From Suilimivivens sp964402925 (GTDB taxonomy: Bacteria; Bacillota; Clostridia; Lachnospirales; Lachnospiraceae): a DNA stretch of 64,000 nt. The stretch spans positions 62,001-126,000 of the forward strand of contig CAYOED010000002.1 of assembly GCA_964402925.1 (NCBI GenBank). The letters are read 5' to 3'. Below, piece by piece: positions 25,305 through 33,378 of this stretch (positions within the stretch are counted from its first letter, which is position 1; every line of letters begins with the position of its first letter). Under the pieces are notes generated by a model. It had not been told where the DNA came from. It ran no database searches and saw only the letters and a list, made by a program, of their open reading frames with translations. The position numbers and the translations under genes were made by a program.

Positions 25305-26237
25305 ATGCCATATATTTTACAGACAAATCACCTTACAAAGATCATTGGCGAAAAAGAACTGGTAAAAGACGTCAATATCCACATTAAAAAAGGTGAAATC
25401 TACGGTTTTCTTGGTCCAAATGGGGCGGGTAAAACTACGGTTATGAAAATGATTACAAACCTCTGGAAACCCACAGACGGTAAAATCGAAATTTTTGGAG
25501 AAACACTTACCCCGCAGTCTTATGAGGTTTTAAAACGGATGGGAAGCATTATTGAATTTCCCACCTTCTACGACCACATGACAGGATATGAAAACCTCAA
25601 ACTTCATTCTGAGTACATGGGATACTATCATCACGGGAGCATTGAAAATGCCCTTGATATGCTGGATTTAACAAACGCGGCTGGAAAACCTGTAAAGAAC
25701 TATTCTCTTGGAATGAAAGAACGCCTTGGAATCGCGCGTGCTATTCTCTGCAAACCGGAACTGCTCATCCTTGACGAACCCACAAACGGGCTTGACCCTG
25801 CGGGAATGAAACAAATCCGCAATCTGTTAAAGATGCTTTGCACAGAATACGGAATTACAATCATGATTTCGACCCATATCCTTTCAGAAATTGAAAGCAT
25901 TGCCAATACAATCGGCGTAATCAATCATGGCAGGATGATGAAAGAAATCAGCATGAAAGAAATCGAGCAAATGAGCTTAGCCTATATTGAATTATCTGTG
26001 CCCGACCGTGAAAGAGCAGCTTATGTACTCTCTGAGAAGCTTGGTCTCACAAATTTCAGAATCGCTCCCGACGGACAGATTCGTATTTATGACTATCGTG
26101 TTTCCACACAAGAGTTATCTAAAGTGTTAACTCAAAATGACGTTCCAGTAATCGCTCTTGGGAAAAAGTCTGAAACACTGGAAGATTACTTCTTGAAAAT
26201 AACTGCGGAGGTGAAGAATGATGTTAAAACTGATTAA
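25305..26237 (+). CDS. ABC transporter ATP-binding protein (BcrA/LanF-like)
   Basis: A 310-residue ATPase of the bacitracin/lantibiotic-protection type. Walker A is GPNGAGKTT. The Q-loop region is GSIIEFPTFYDHMTG. The signature is NYSLGMKERLGIARA. Walker B is LLILDEPTNGLDP, and the switch histidine is in STHILSEI. A C-terminal extension of about 90 residues follows, as in BcrA. ATG 25305 is preferred because AGGAGG lies 8 bases upstream; the ATG at 25299 is only 2 bases away from it. It powers the permease that follows and overlaps it by 20 bases. Confidence 0.95.
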   Translation: MPYILQTNHLTKIIGEKELVKDVNIHIKKGEIYGFLGPNGAGKTTVMKMITNLWKPTDGKIEIFGETLTPQSYEVLKRMGSIIEFPTFYDHMTGYENLKLHSEYMGYYHHGSIENALDMLDLTNAAGKPVKNYSLGMKERLGIARAILCKPELLILDEPTNGLDPAGMKQIRNLLKMLCTEYGITIMISTHILSEIESIANTIGVINHGRMMKEISMKEIEQMSLAYIELSVPDRERAAYVLSEKLGLTNFRIAPDGQIRIYDYRVSTQELSKVLTQNDVPVIALGKKSETLEDYFLKITAEVKNDVKTD

Positions 26238-26928
26238 ACTGGAATGGAAGAAAAACAACATCGGCAAGTACATAAGAAATGCTGCCATATTAGCCGGTTC
26301 ACTTTGCTTTTTCCTATTTGCCCTTGCTTATTTAGGAATTGCAAATGACCCTGACACCGGCATACCAGACGTTGCCCCCGGCAATGGGACTATATCTTCT
26401 CCCATTGAATTGTTCACAAGTATGTCCTTCTTGATTTTTACCAGCGTCATGCTCTCCTCATTTATTGTCAGTGCATACAAGAACAAAACAATGAATTTGA
26501 TGTTCACTTATCCAATTAAACGGCAGAAAATCCTTATTTCCCAAATGCTTGCCGTCTGGATTTTTAATTTTATGGCATTGCTGCTGACAAAACTATTGAT
26601 TTACAACTGCATTTTATCAGCCTCCCACTTCATGGCATCGTCCTTTCCCCTTGACTTTAACATGACAGCCCCCGGCTTTTACATCCAACTGATTGCAAAA
26701 TCCATCGTGACCGTTTCCATGAGCTTTATCGCCCTGTTTATCGGCATGGCTATGAAATCATCAAAAGCAACGATTATTTCCTCTTTCCTGCTGATCATTT
26801 TAACACAGGCAAATATAGGCGACCTTACGATGGCAAACAATGCCGTTTTTCCTGCCATTTTAACAATCATCTCACTAATTTTTGCTTTCCTCTCCGTCTA
26901 TAAAGCTGAAATGAAAGATTTGATATAG
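26218..26928 (+). CDS. ABC-2 type permease, antibiotic/lantibiotic protection
   Basis: A 236-residue membrane protein with six hydrophobic segments, starting with a short cytoplasmic stretch (LIKLEWKKNNIGKYIRNA) typical of LanE/LanG or BcrB-like permeases. The start is ATG with GGAGG 6 bases upstream, inside the end of the ATPase gene. Only one permease gene is present, whereas LanFEG systems have two; it may act as a homodimer. The last gene of this module, it ends at a strong stem-loop. Confidence 0.9.
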   Translation: MMLKLIKLEWKKNNIGKYIRNAAILAGSLCFFLFALAYLGIANDPDTGIPDVAPGNGTISSPIELFTSMSFLIFTSVMLSSFIVSAYKNKTMNLMFTYPIKRQKILISQMLAVWIFNFMALLLTKLLIYNCILSASHFMASSFPLDFNMTAPGFYIQLIAKSIVTVSMSFIALFIGMAMKSSKATIISSFLLIILTQANIGDLTMANNAVFPAILTIISLIFAFLSVYKAEMKDLI

Positions 26929-26934
26929 CGGAGC

Positions 26935-26989
26935 AGAGGGAAGGTGTGGAACGCCATCCAGCCGAAAGCACATTCCACACCTTCCCTCT
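26935..26989. terminator. Stem-loop between convergent genes
   Basis: GAGGGAAGGTGTGGAA (26936-26951) pairs perfectly with TTCCACACCTTCCCTC (26973-26988); the stem extends by one A-T pair. The loop is 21 bases. There is no clear T-tract on either side, so it may be a bidirectional terminator or an mRNA 3-prime end stabiliser for the permease on plus and the membrane protein on minus. Confidence 0.65.
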
Positions 26990-26993
26990 CTAT

Positions 26994-28826
26994 CTAATCC
27001 ACAACCTCCCAAATCATGAGCGGCAATAACACCCACAAAAACACCACATATCTCACCAGATAGGTAGGTCCTAAGATCACCGTCAGCCACACCAGTCCCG
27101 GCAGCAAAAAGGGCATCACTTTTCTCCAGTACTTACAGTAGCACAAAAATCCCAATCCGAACGCCGTCACCCAGAACAGGAATCCCGGTGAAAACAGCAT
27201 AGACAAAACAGGAATTTTCTGCTGGGCAATCTCCAGCGACATTTTCCGGTAACACTCGTCAAGCCAGGGGATTTTGCTCTCCCTCACACCCGGCTGTTCC
27301 ACCTCGTAACCAAAGTAAGAACTATCCTCATAAGTATAGGTAAATACAGCATTCCCTCGGTATACATCAATTACGGTATCGGGATACCAGAAGCCGTAAG
27401 AAGTCATGAACCATGCATTCAAATATGTGAAAGGATGCTCTGCCCCCCATTTTGCCCATAGTCTGAAAAACCCGGACGCATCCGCAGCAAAGGCTTCATT
27501 GTTAAAGCTGATCTTTACGCCGTCAGATACTTTCGGCGTATATCTTGCAAGGGCTTCCTCTGGCAAGTAGCGATAGAGAATTTCCTTTTCTTCCAAAGGC
27601 AGTGTTTCTTTCTCATCTGTATACACCCTCGCCATCTGGAAAATGGGAACAGTAAGCATTTCCTGATTCTCAGAATCATCCGCAGAAAGCAGGGCGGCAA
27701 GTCCGGCATTGATTACCAGATAAGCTGCAATGATTGCCGCAAAGCATACCAAGACCTTACTCCGCCAGCCCTTTAGATAAAAAATCATAATCAGTGCAAA
27801 GACAAGAAACGCATAAAATCCATTGTGCCGAAGCAACATCATTCCTAAGGAAGAAGCTACAAACAAGAGGACACTTCCCCTTTTCTCAAAAAAGACTTCG
27901 GGATCTGCACATAATTCCTGCAAGAGGACTGCCATAATCAACAGCATTCCCGTAAAAAGCCCATCCTTTGCCGAACAAAGAGAAAACATAACAAGTACGG
28001 GGCAAAGACCGAAGTACAAAGTAAAAAGGATCCTGCACCACTTTGCCATTCCCCTTGTCTTCATTTTTTCTATAAACCAGGCAAAAATCCCCGCCATCAC
28101 AGTCATCTGTATCAAAGTATAACAGGCAATCCCCAGATTATAAGAGCCTGTCAGTTTATAAACCGCCTGAATGATGCCCCCTAAAAAGAGCACATGCATA
28201 AGCGGATGATGTGTGGAAAAATTTCTTGTCACTACCTGTAAATATTCATCCTGGGCATCGTATACAAAAAATCCCGGATAAACCGCCAGAAAAACAGGAA
28301 GGTACAAAAGCAGTATTACCCCTGCCGTAATCCAGAAGCTGCTGCAGTTCTTTGTTTTCACTGCTTCCTCTTGCTCCTGCGCCCTTTGAAGTCTTCGTTT
28401 CTCCACGGCATGCTTCCATTCCAGAAGCCTGTCCCAGAAATATCGGCAGAGCAGTGTAAATAGAATAGCTAGGACCAAGATGCTGACCCACATCCTTCCC
28501 TGTTTAAAGGGGATACTTTCCGCCAGATCCAGCTGTGCGCCGAAGACCATGCAAACGCTGAAAGCTGTCCCAAAGAGAAGGGGAAATTCCCATCTGGAGT
28601 GTTTCCCTTCAAAACCTGCCTTGAAAATTCGGTTTACAAAACAAAAAAGCGCCAGAAATAAAAATACCGAAACAATGCTGTTGGTATATTCCAATCTGTC
28701 GCCGCTCATAGAAAGCATCCACGGAAATGCCCATGCCGACGCAAAAGCTAACAACGCTGACGCCACAATCCGCACAGAACCCGATGCTTTCAAATATGCA
28801 GTTAAACTTTTCTCATTTCCCTTCAT
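26994..28826 (-). CDS. Large polytopic membrane protein, DUF6020/GT-C-like
   Basis: A 610-residue membrane protein with roughly 13 hydrophobic segments. The extracytoplasmic loop after the fourth or fifth helix carries YPGFFVYDAQDEYLQVV and FSTHHPLMHVLFLGG. These acidic and histidine residues resemble those in the first loop of GT-C glycosyltransferases and the DUF6020 family. A GT-C enzyme would use a polyprenyl-phosphate sugar on the outer face of the membrane. The gene directly upstream encodes a GT2 enzyme of the type that makes such donors, and the two reading frames overlap by 14 bases. Function is inferred; no substrate is known. Confidence 0.75.
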   Translation of the reverse strand: MKGNEKSLTAYLKASGSVRIVASALLAFASAWAFPWMLSMSGDRLEYTNSIVSVFLFLALFCFVNRIFKAGFEGKHSRWEFPLLFGTAFSVCMVFGAQLDLAESIPFKQGRMWVSILVLAILFTLLCRYFWDRLLEWKHAVEKRRLQRAQEQEEAVKTKNCSSFWITAGVILLLYLPVFLAVYPGFFVYDAQDEYLQVVTRNFSTHHPLMHVLFLGGIIQAVYKLTGSYNLGIACYTLIQMTVMAGIFAWFIEKMKTRGMAKWCRILFTLYFGLCPVLVMFSLCSAKDGLFTGMLLIMAVLLQELCADPEVFFEKRGSVLLFVASSLGMMLLRHNGFYAFLVFALIMIFYLKGWRSKVLVCFAAIIAAYLVINAGLAALLSADDSENQEMLTVPIFQMARVYTDEKETLPLEEKEILYRYLPEEALARYTPKVSDGVKISFNNEAFAADASGFFRLWAKWGAEHPFTYLNAWFMTSYGFWYPDTVIDVYRGNAVFTYTYEDSSYFGYEVEQPGVRESKIPWLDECYRKMSLEIAQQKIPVLSMLFSPGFLFWVTAFGLGFLCYCKYWRKVMPFLLPGLVWLTVILGPTYLVRYVVFLWVLLPLMIWEVVD

Positions 28827-29772
28827 CCTCTTTTTTTCTCTCTCCCGTCATCTCCCGTATCACAAACTGGGGAGAATTATTCATGGATATATACATCCTG
28901 CCCATATATTCGCCTACCAGCCCCATCATGAGCATCAACATTCCCCCTATAAATACCAGCACTGACATTAAGGCACTGAAACCCGTTACCAGCCCGGGAG
29001 GATTGATAAAGATTTTCTTGATAATTGTATAAATCCCATACAAAAAACCTATAAAAGCACAGACAGCACCGCTTACGGTGGCAATCCTCAATGGCTTTAC
29101 GCTAAAGGCAGTAAAGCCGTTGAACCACAGATTAAGAAGCTTTCCCAAAGTATAACCGGAAGTCCCTGCCTGTCTGTCCCTGTGCTCCACCTCCACATTA
29201 ATGATATTTTTGGTGGTGCGCAGAACCAGTCCGATTACATAGGGATAGGCATATTCATAACGAATCATCTCATCCACTACAAACCGCCGCGCTGCAAAAT
29301 AACTGGAAAGGTACAAATGCTTGGGTTTTCCCAGCATAACACGTGTCATCAATTCATTGACACGGCTTCCCCAGTTACGGAAACCAGAATGATGCTTATG
29401 ATTATATTTTGCATATACCACATCCGCCCCTTCCTCGATTCCCAAAAGCAGTTTGTCCACCTCATTTGCAGGCGTTTGTCCGTCGTCATCCAGGCAGACG
29501 ATGATGTCCCCTTTAATTGAATGAAACCCTGCCATCAGCGCACTATGCTGCCCAAAGTTCTTTGCCAGATCAATACCGGTAATATGATCATTCTCCTGAC
29601 ACAGTTTCCTGATGCATTCAAAAGTATTGTCGGGAGAACAGTCATTCACCAGCACTACCTCATATGCATAATCATCCAGTTTTTCCATTGTTTCACGGAT
29701 TTCCTTCACCACACCGGGCAACGTTGCCTCGGAACGGTAACAGGGAATCACGAAGCTGACCAGTTTTTTCAC
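28813..29772 (-). CDS. GT2 polyprenyl-phosphate glycosyltransferase (GtrB/DPM1-like)
   Basis: A 319-residue GT-A enzyme that would transfer a sugar from a nucleotide donor to undecaprenyl phosphate. The N-terminal catalytic domain has FVIPCYRSEATLPGV, the DxD-like VCLDDDGQTPANEVDKL and the conserved RDRQAGTSGYTLGKLLNLWF segment. Two C-terminal membrane helices end with MGLVGEYMGRMY, as in GtrB. The start is GTG with AGGAGG upstream, overlapping the previous stop (GTGA). It probably supplies the lipid-linked donor for the adjacent GT-C-like membrane proteins. Confidence 0.92.
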   Translation of the reverse strand: MKKLVSFVIPCYRSEATLPGVVKEIRETMEKLDDYAYEVVLVNDCSPDNTFECIRKLCQENDHITGIDLAKNFGQHSALMAGFHSIKGDIIVCLDDDGQTPANEVDKLLLGIEEGADVVYAKYNHKHHSGFRNWGSRVNELMTRVMLGKPKHLYLSSYFAARRFVVDEMIRYEYAYPYVIGLVLRTTKNIINVEVEHRDRQAGTSGYTLGKLLNLWFNGFTAFSVKPLRIATVSGAVCAFIGFLYGIYTIIKKIFINPPGLVTGFSALMSVLVFIGGMLMLMMGLVGEYMGRMYISMNNSPQFVIREMTGERKKEDEGK

Positions 29773-30344
29773 GCAAAAGCCTCCTGTCCCTCATTGTTTA
29801 TGACCGCCATATAGATTACATCCTGATAACGTCCGTTTAGGAAAACTTCATCCTTTAAATAGGCTTCCCCGACAAATCCCGCTTTTTCATAACTTCTTCT
29901 TGCACGCACATTCTTTGCAAGCACCCGCAGCATCAACTTATGAAGTCCTTCTTCATGGAATGCGTAGTCTATCATCATACGGGCAGCCTGGGTGCCGTAT
30001 CCTTTTCCAAGCGCCTCCTCTTCCCCTATGAAGATTCCATATTCTGCTTTCTTATGCGTTCTATTGATATCTCTTAGATAGACGCTTCCTACCGGTTTAT
30101 CATCCGCTTTCTTTATAATGATAAACTGTACGACCTTTCCGGTATCGACCATGGTCCTCACCCAGTTTTCATGTCCCTGTCTGGTAAAAAGCTCCCGATA
30201 GATGAAATTCTGGCGAACGAACTCTGTGTTGCGCCACTTGATGATTCGGTCCGTATCTTCCTCATTCATCAGACGAAGATAAATATCCGTCCCTTCAATA
30301 ACATGTGATTTCTTATTTTCATCCTTTATTCCCATATCCACCAT
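29769..30344 (-). CDS. GNAT-family N-acetyltransferase (RimJ/SpeG-like)
   Basis: A 191-residue acetyl-CoA-dependent transferase. The core motif A reads LGKGYGTQAARMMIDYAF, followed by LRVLAKNVRARRSYEKAGF, the usual GNAT signature for acetyl-CoA and acceptor binding. ATG 30344 follows the upstream stop (30352) and has AAAGG nearby; the longer frame from 30386 overlaps that gene. In this locus it could acetylate the 4-amino sugar made by the WecE-like aminotransferase (a WecD-like role) or serve as PseH in nonulosonate synthesis. Sequence alone does not separate these. A protein or antibiotic acetyltransferase is also possible. Confidence 0.87.
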   Translation of the reverse strand: MVDMGIKDENKKSHVIEGTDIYLRLMNEEDTDRIIKWRNTEFVRQNFIYRELFTRQGHENWVRTMVDTGKVVQFIIIKKADDKPVGSVYLRDINRTHKKAEYGIFIGEEEALGKGYGTQAARMMIDYAFHEEGLHKLMLRVLAKNVRARRSYEKAGFVGEAYLKDEVFLNGRYQDVIYMAVINNEGQEAFA

Positions 30345-30351
30345 CTTACCT

Positions 30352-32178
30352 TTATCTGGCTGATACCGCGTATATTTCAAAAACATCCGCTATTGTATCT
30401 ACCAAGTTTACCTCAATAGGAGTTCCGTGATCCTCGTAATAATCAAAGAGCCACTGCATGTCCTCGCTCTTCATACGAACAAAATATACATCTTCCCTAT
30501 CTCTTAAAGCCTGTTCCATGCTTTCGATACCAAAGCCTGCCAGCTTCTTTCTCTGAAGAGGACTTTTACATGCCCATCCTCCCATAATATCATAATTATC
30601 CAATGAATTGTCCACATTCGCAAACATTTTTTCCGAATAGGGTATACCGGAATAAGAAACCGAAGAATAGACATCTATCAGATAAAAATTCTCTTTATTC
30701 TCTTCTCCTGAAAGCCGATCATAAAGCTCCCTGTAAAGCCCATTCACCTCTTCTCTTCGCATCTGGTTATCGGAAACCGCCTTTACGCCACTAGGAAGAA
30801 TCAACACTGCCATGGCACAGGCAATCACCGCCGCAGCTGCTCCCAGGATCTTTCTCGTCCTGACATAACATATACCGCCATACTGGGCAAATGCCATGCC
30901 AATCAGGATGCAGAATTCCATCAGATACAGAGAGTGGGTTATTCTCTCCGGCGCCCGTTCCCGCATCAGAATGTACATCCATAAAGCGGTACGTACAACA
31001 AAAAGAAAAATCAATTTCCAGGATACTCCCAGAATATTTTTTACATAAGACCTACCTCCCGCTTCCTGAATCCGCTCTTTTGTATATTTCCCAGGAATCG
31101 CTGTAAGGAACACCGCTATATAGCCAAGTATCACCATAACATTCCATGGATAATCGCTTCCCGGCTTTCCTTTGCCGCTGGTAAAGCGATACACATAATC
31201 CCTGAGCTTTTCAGGGAGCTTTTCTAAAAAGGGCTTTTCAGCACTCCTATTTGTCCCCGCATACTGGGCAATCTGACCAACCATAACTTCATTGATTTCT
31301 TCATCCATGCCAAAATTATAGTTATCCAAAAGAATCTTTTCACTTCCACTTAGCCCGATGCTTTCATAAAATGCCTGATTCTCCGCATAAGCAGGAATTA
31401 CCTGAAAATCATATAATTCCGTTCTGTTATCGAAAAATTCTGTAAAAGTCCGCCACTGCTGCGAACCATAGGCTGCCATATGGGTAAGCTGTCCGATTCC
31501 AATACCTGCCAGAATCATCCCAATTACAGTAAGATATTTAACTGCATGCTCCTTGGTAAAAATCCTGCTCTCGCTTCCCCACTTTGCAGCACCCGCCACA
31601 CAGATCATCGGAAGCACCAAAAGCAGCATCTCTGAACGGATCAGATAAGCCGCCGAGACAAGCAAGACCACCGGTAAATTCTTTTTGACAAAGTCCTTGC
31701 AGGCAAGTTCTATGTCTGTAGTATAAAATAGAAAGGCTGCCGCCGCCGCAAGAAACGTACAGGTCACGGTATACTGAGCAAAAACCAGATGCTCTAAAAA
31801 CACCCCTCCAAATAAAAGCGTCTCCGTCAATGCCGCCGCCAGTTTTCCAATAACTGTTTTGCAAGAGGCAAGACTTCTATTTAAAATCAGGAAAAAACAT
31901 CCAAAATGACAGAGGCACAAAAAGATTCCATACCAGGGAAGAACCCGCACTACCCTGTAAAACAAGCTGATAAAGGCGCTGACAAGCCATAACATCTGTA
32001 TGTTGTGACCCTCCGGCGTGCCTGTATAACACCCTGCAAGAATGTCTTTCATCAGTACATCATCATTTAGATCATAGAAATAATCAAACCGCATCCCCAC
32101 AAGCAGGCAAAGAACCGCCGTTGCCGCAAGCGCAATCATCCAGTTTTCGTTCTTCTTTAGCTGATTTCTAATATCCAT
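30352..32178 (-). CDS. Large polytopic membrane protein, GT-C-like
   Basis: A 608-residue membrane protein that I cannot place in a named family with confidence. A short basic N-terminus precedes the first helix (IALAATAVLCLLVGM). The first outer loop contains FDYFYDLNDDVLMKDILAG, a clustered acidic motif of the kind used by GT-C transferases. About eleven hydrophobic segments follow, then a soluble C-terminal region of roughly 110 residues. It overlaps the stop of the WecE-like gene by 11 bases. A membrane glycosyltransferase acting on the outer face is the best guess from architecture and neighbours. Confidence 0.7.
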   Translation of the reverse strand: MDIRNQLKKNENWMIALAATAVLCLLVGMRFDYFYDLNDDVLMKDILAGCYTGTPEGHNIQMLWLVSAFISLFYRVVRVLPWYGIFLCLCHFGCFFLILNRSLASCKTVIGKLAAALTETLLFGGVFLEHLVFAQYTVTCTFLAAAAAFLFYTTDIELACKDFVKKNLPVVLLVSAAYLIRSEMLLLVLPMICVAGAAKWGSESRIFTKEHAVKYLTVIGMILAGIGIGQLTHMAAYGSQQWRTFTEFFDNRTELYDFQVIPAYAENQAFYESIGLSGSEKILLDNYNFGMDEEINEVMVGQIAQYAGTNRSAEKPFLEKLPEKLRDYVYRFTSGKGKPGSDYPWNVMVILGYIAVFLTAIPGKYTKERIQEAGGRSYVKNILGVSWKLIFLFVVRTALWMYILMRERAPERITHSLYLMEFCILIGMAFAQYGGICYVRTRKILGAAAAVIACAMAVLILPSGVKAVSDNQMRREEVNGLYRELYDRLSGEENKENFYLIDVYSSVSYSGIPYSEKMFANVDNSLDNYDIMGGWACKSPLQRKKLAGFGIESMEQALRDREDVYFVRMKSEDMQWLFDYYEDHGTPIEVNLVDTIADVFEIYAVSAR

Positions 32179-33298
32179 AAAATTCCTTTACTTTTCCTGC
32201 AATGTAATCGGTCTGCTCCCCGGTCAGCTGATAGAACATAGGAAGCCGCAGCAATCTCTCACTCTCTTTGGTGGTATATCTGTCTTCTCCATGGAACCTG
32301 CCAAATTTAATCCCGGCAGGCGCCGAATGAAGGGGCACATAATGAAATACAGAAAGAATTTCATTTTCCTTTAAGAATGCAATCAGCCGGGCACGTTCCT
32401 CCATGTCCTTCGTCTTAATATAGAACATATGCCCGTTGTGCACACATCCTTCAGGTATCACCGGAAGTTCTATTTTCCCTGCTTCGGCAAGAGGTGTCAA
32501 AAGTTCATAATACTGATTCCATCTTGCAAGCCGGGCATCATTGATCTCATCAGCTATCTCAAGCTGCGTGTAAAGATATGCCGCATTCATATCGCTGGGA
32601 AGATAAGAGGAACCAAAATTCTGCCACCTGTACTTGTCCACCTGACCTCTGAAATATTTGCTTCTGTCCGTTCCCTTCTCCCGCAGGATTTCTGCCTCTT
32701 CGATGTATCTCTTATCACGGATCAAAAGCGCTCCGCCTTCGCCCATACTGAAGTTCTTTGTCTCATGAAAGCTATAGCAGCCAAAATCACCAATTGTGCC
32801 AAGGGGCTGTCCCTTATAAGTACACATCATTGCCTGAGCGGCGTCCTCCACCACCATAAGGTGATGCCGCCTGGCAATGTCCATAATGACATCCATTTCA
32901 CAGGCAACACCCGCATAGTGAACCAACGCAATCGCTTTCGTCTTTTCCGTAATGGCATCTTCAATCAGTGTCTCATCTATATTCATAGTGTCCGGTCTGA
33001 TATCCACAAACACCACCTTTGCCCCGCGCAGCACAAACGCGTCCGCTGTGGAGACAAAAGTATAAGAGGGGAGAATCACCTCATCCCCTTCTTTGATATC
33101 GCACAAAAGAGCCGCCATCTCAAGAGCATGGGTACAGGAAGTAGTGAGCAGACATCTTGCACTTCCGGTCGTCTTCTCCAAATATTCACTGCATTTTTGG
33201 GTAAATATTCCGTCGCCGCAAATATGCATACTCTCTATTGCCTTTTGTATATTTTCCATCTCTCTTCCCGTATAAGGCGGTACATTGAACCGAATCAT
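32168..33298 (-). CDS. wecE: dTDP-4-amino-4,6-dideoxygalactose transaminase-like (WecE/RffA)
   Basis: A 376-residue PLP aminotransferase closely resembling WecE, which makes dTDP-Fuc4N from dTDP-4-keto-6-deoxyglucose. The N-terminus MIRFNVPPYTGREMENI, the segment TTSCTHALEMAALL, the aspartate in VVEDAAQAMM and the PLP lysine in SFHETKNFSMGEGG are all present. ATG 33298 has GGAGG 7 bases upstream; the frame extension to 33379 runs through an A/T-rich palindrome and is rejected. The dTDP-glucose precursors (RmlA/RmlB) are not encoded in the window. The product may be acetylated by the GNAT gene two genes downstream. Confidence 0.9.
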   Translation of the reverse strand: MIRFNVPPYTGREMENIQKAIESMHICGDGIFTQKCSEYLEKTTGSARCLLTTSCTHALEMAALLCDIKEGDEVILPSYTFVSTADAFVLRGAKVVFVDIRPDTMNIDETLIEDAITEKTKAIALVHYAGVACEMDVIMDIARRHHLMVVEDAAQAMMCTYKGQPLGTIGDFGCYSFHETKNFSMGEGGALLIRDKRYIEEAEILREKGTDRSKYFRGQVDKYRWQNFGSSYLPSDMNAAYLYTQLEIADEINDARLARWNQYYELLTPLAEAGKIELPVIPEGCVHNGHMFYIKTKDMEERARLIAFLKENEILSVFHYVPLHSAPAGIKFGRFHGEDRYTTKESERLLRLPMFYQLTGEQTDYIAGKVKEFYGY

Positions 33299-33324
33299 AT
33301 TCGCTCCTCCATTCCAAACCGCAT

Positions 33325-33350
33325 AATAATTAAATTTAGATTTAATTATT
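33325..33350. repeat. A/T-rich inverted repeat ahead of the WecE-like gene
   Basis: Arms AATAATTAAAT (33325-33335) and ATTTAATTATT (33340-33350) are perfectly complementary around a 4-base loop. It lies in the 80-base gap upstream of the aminotransferase start. It could be an operator or part of an internal promoter: minus strand TTGAAT, 17 bases, TAAATT overlaps it. Neither role is proven. Confidence 0.6.
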
Positions 33351-33378
33351 GCACCATTCAACTTTCTTTTCAGTATCA

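Noticed and set aside
29769..30344. Assigning the GNAT gene firmly as pseH
   Set aside because: The motifs are generic GNAT/RimJ and the gene is nearer to the WecE-like aminotransferase than to pseC/F/I.
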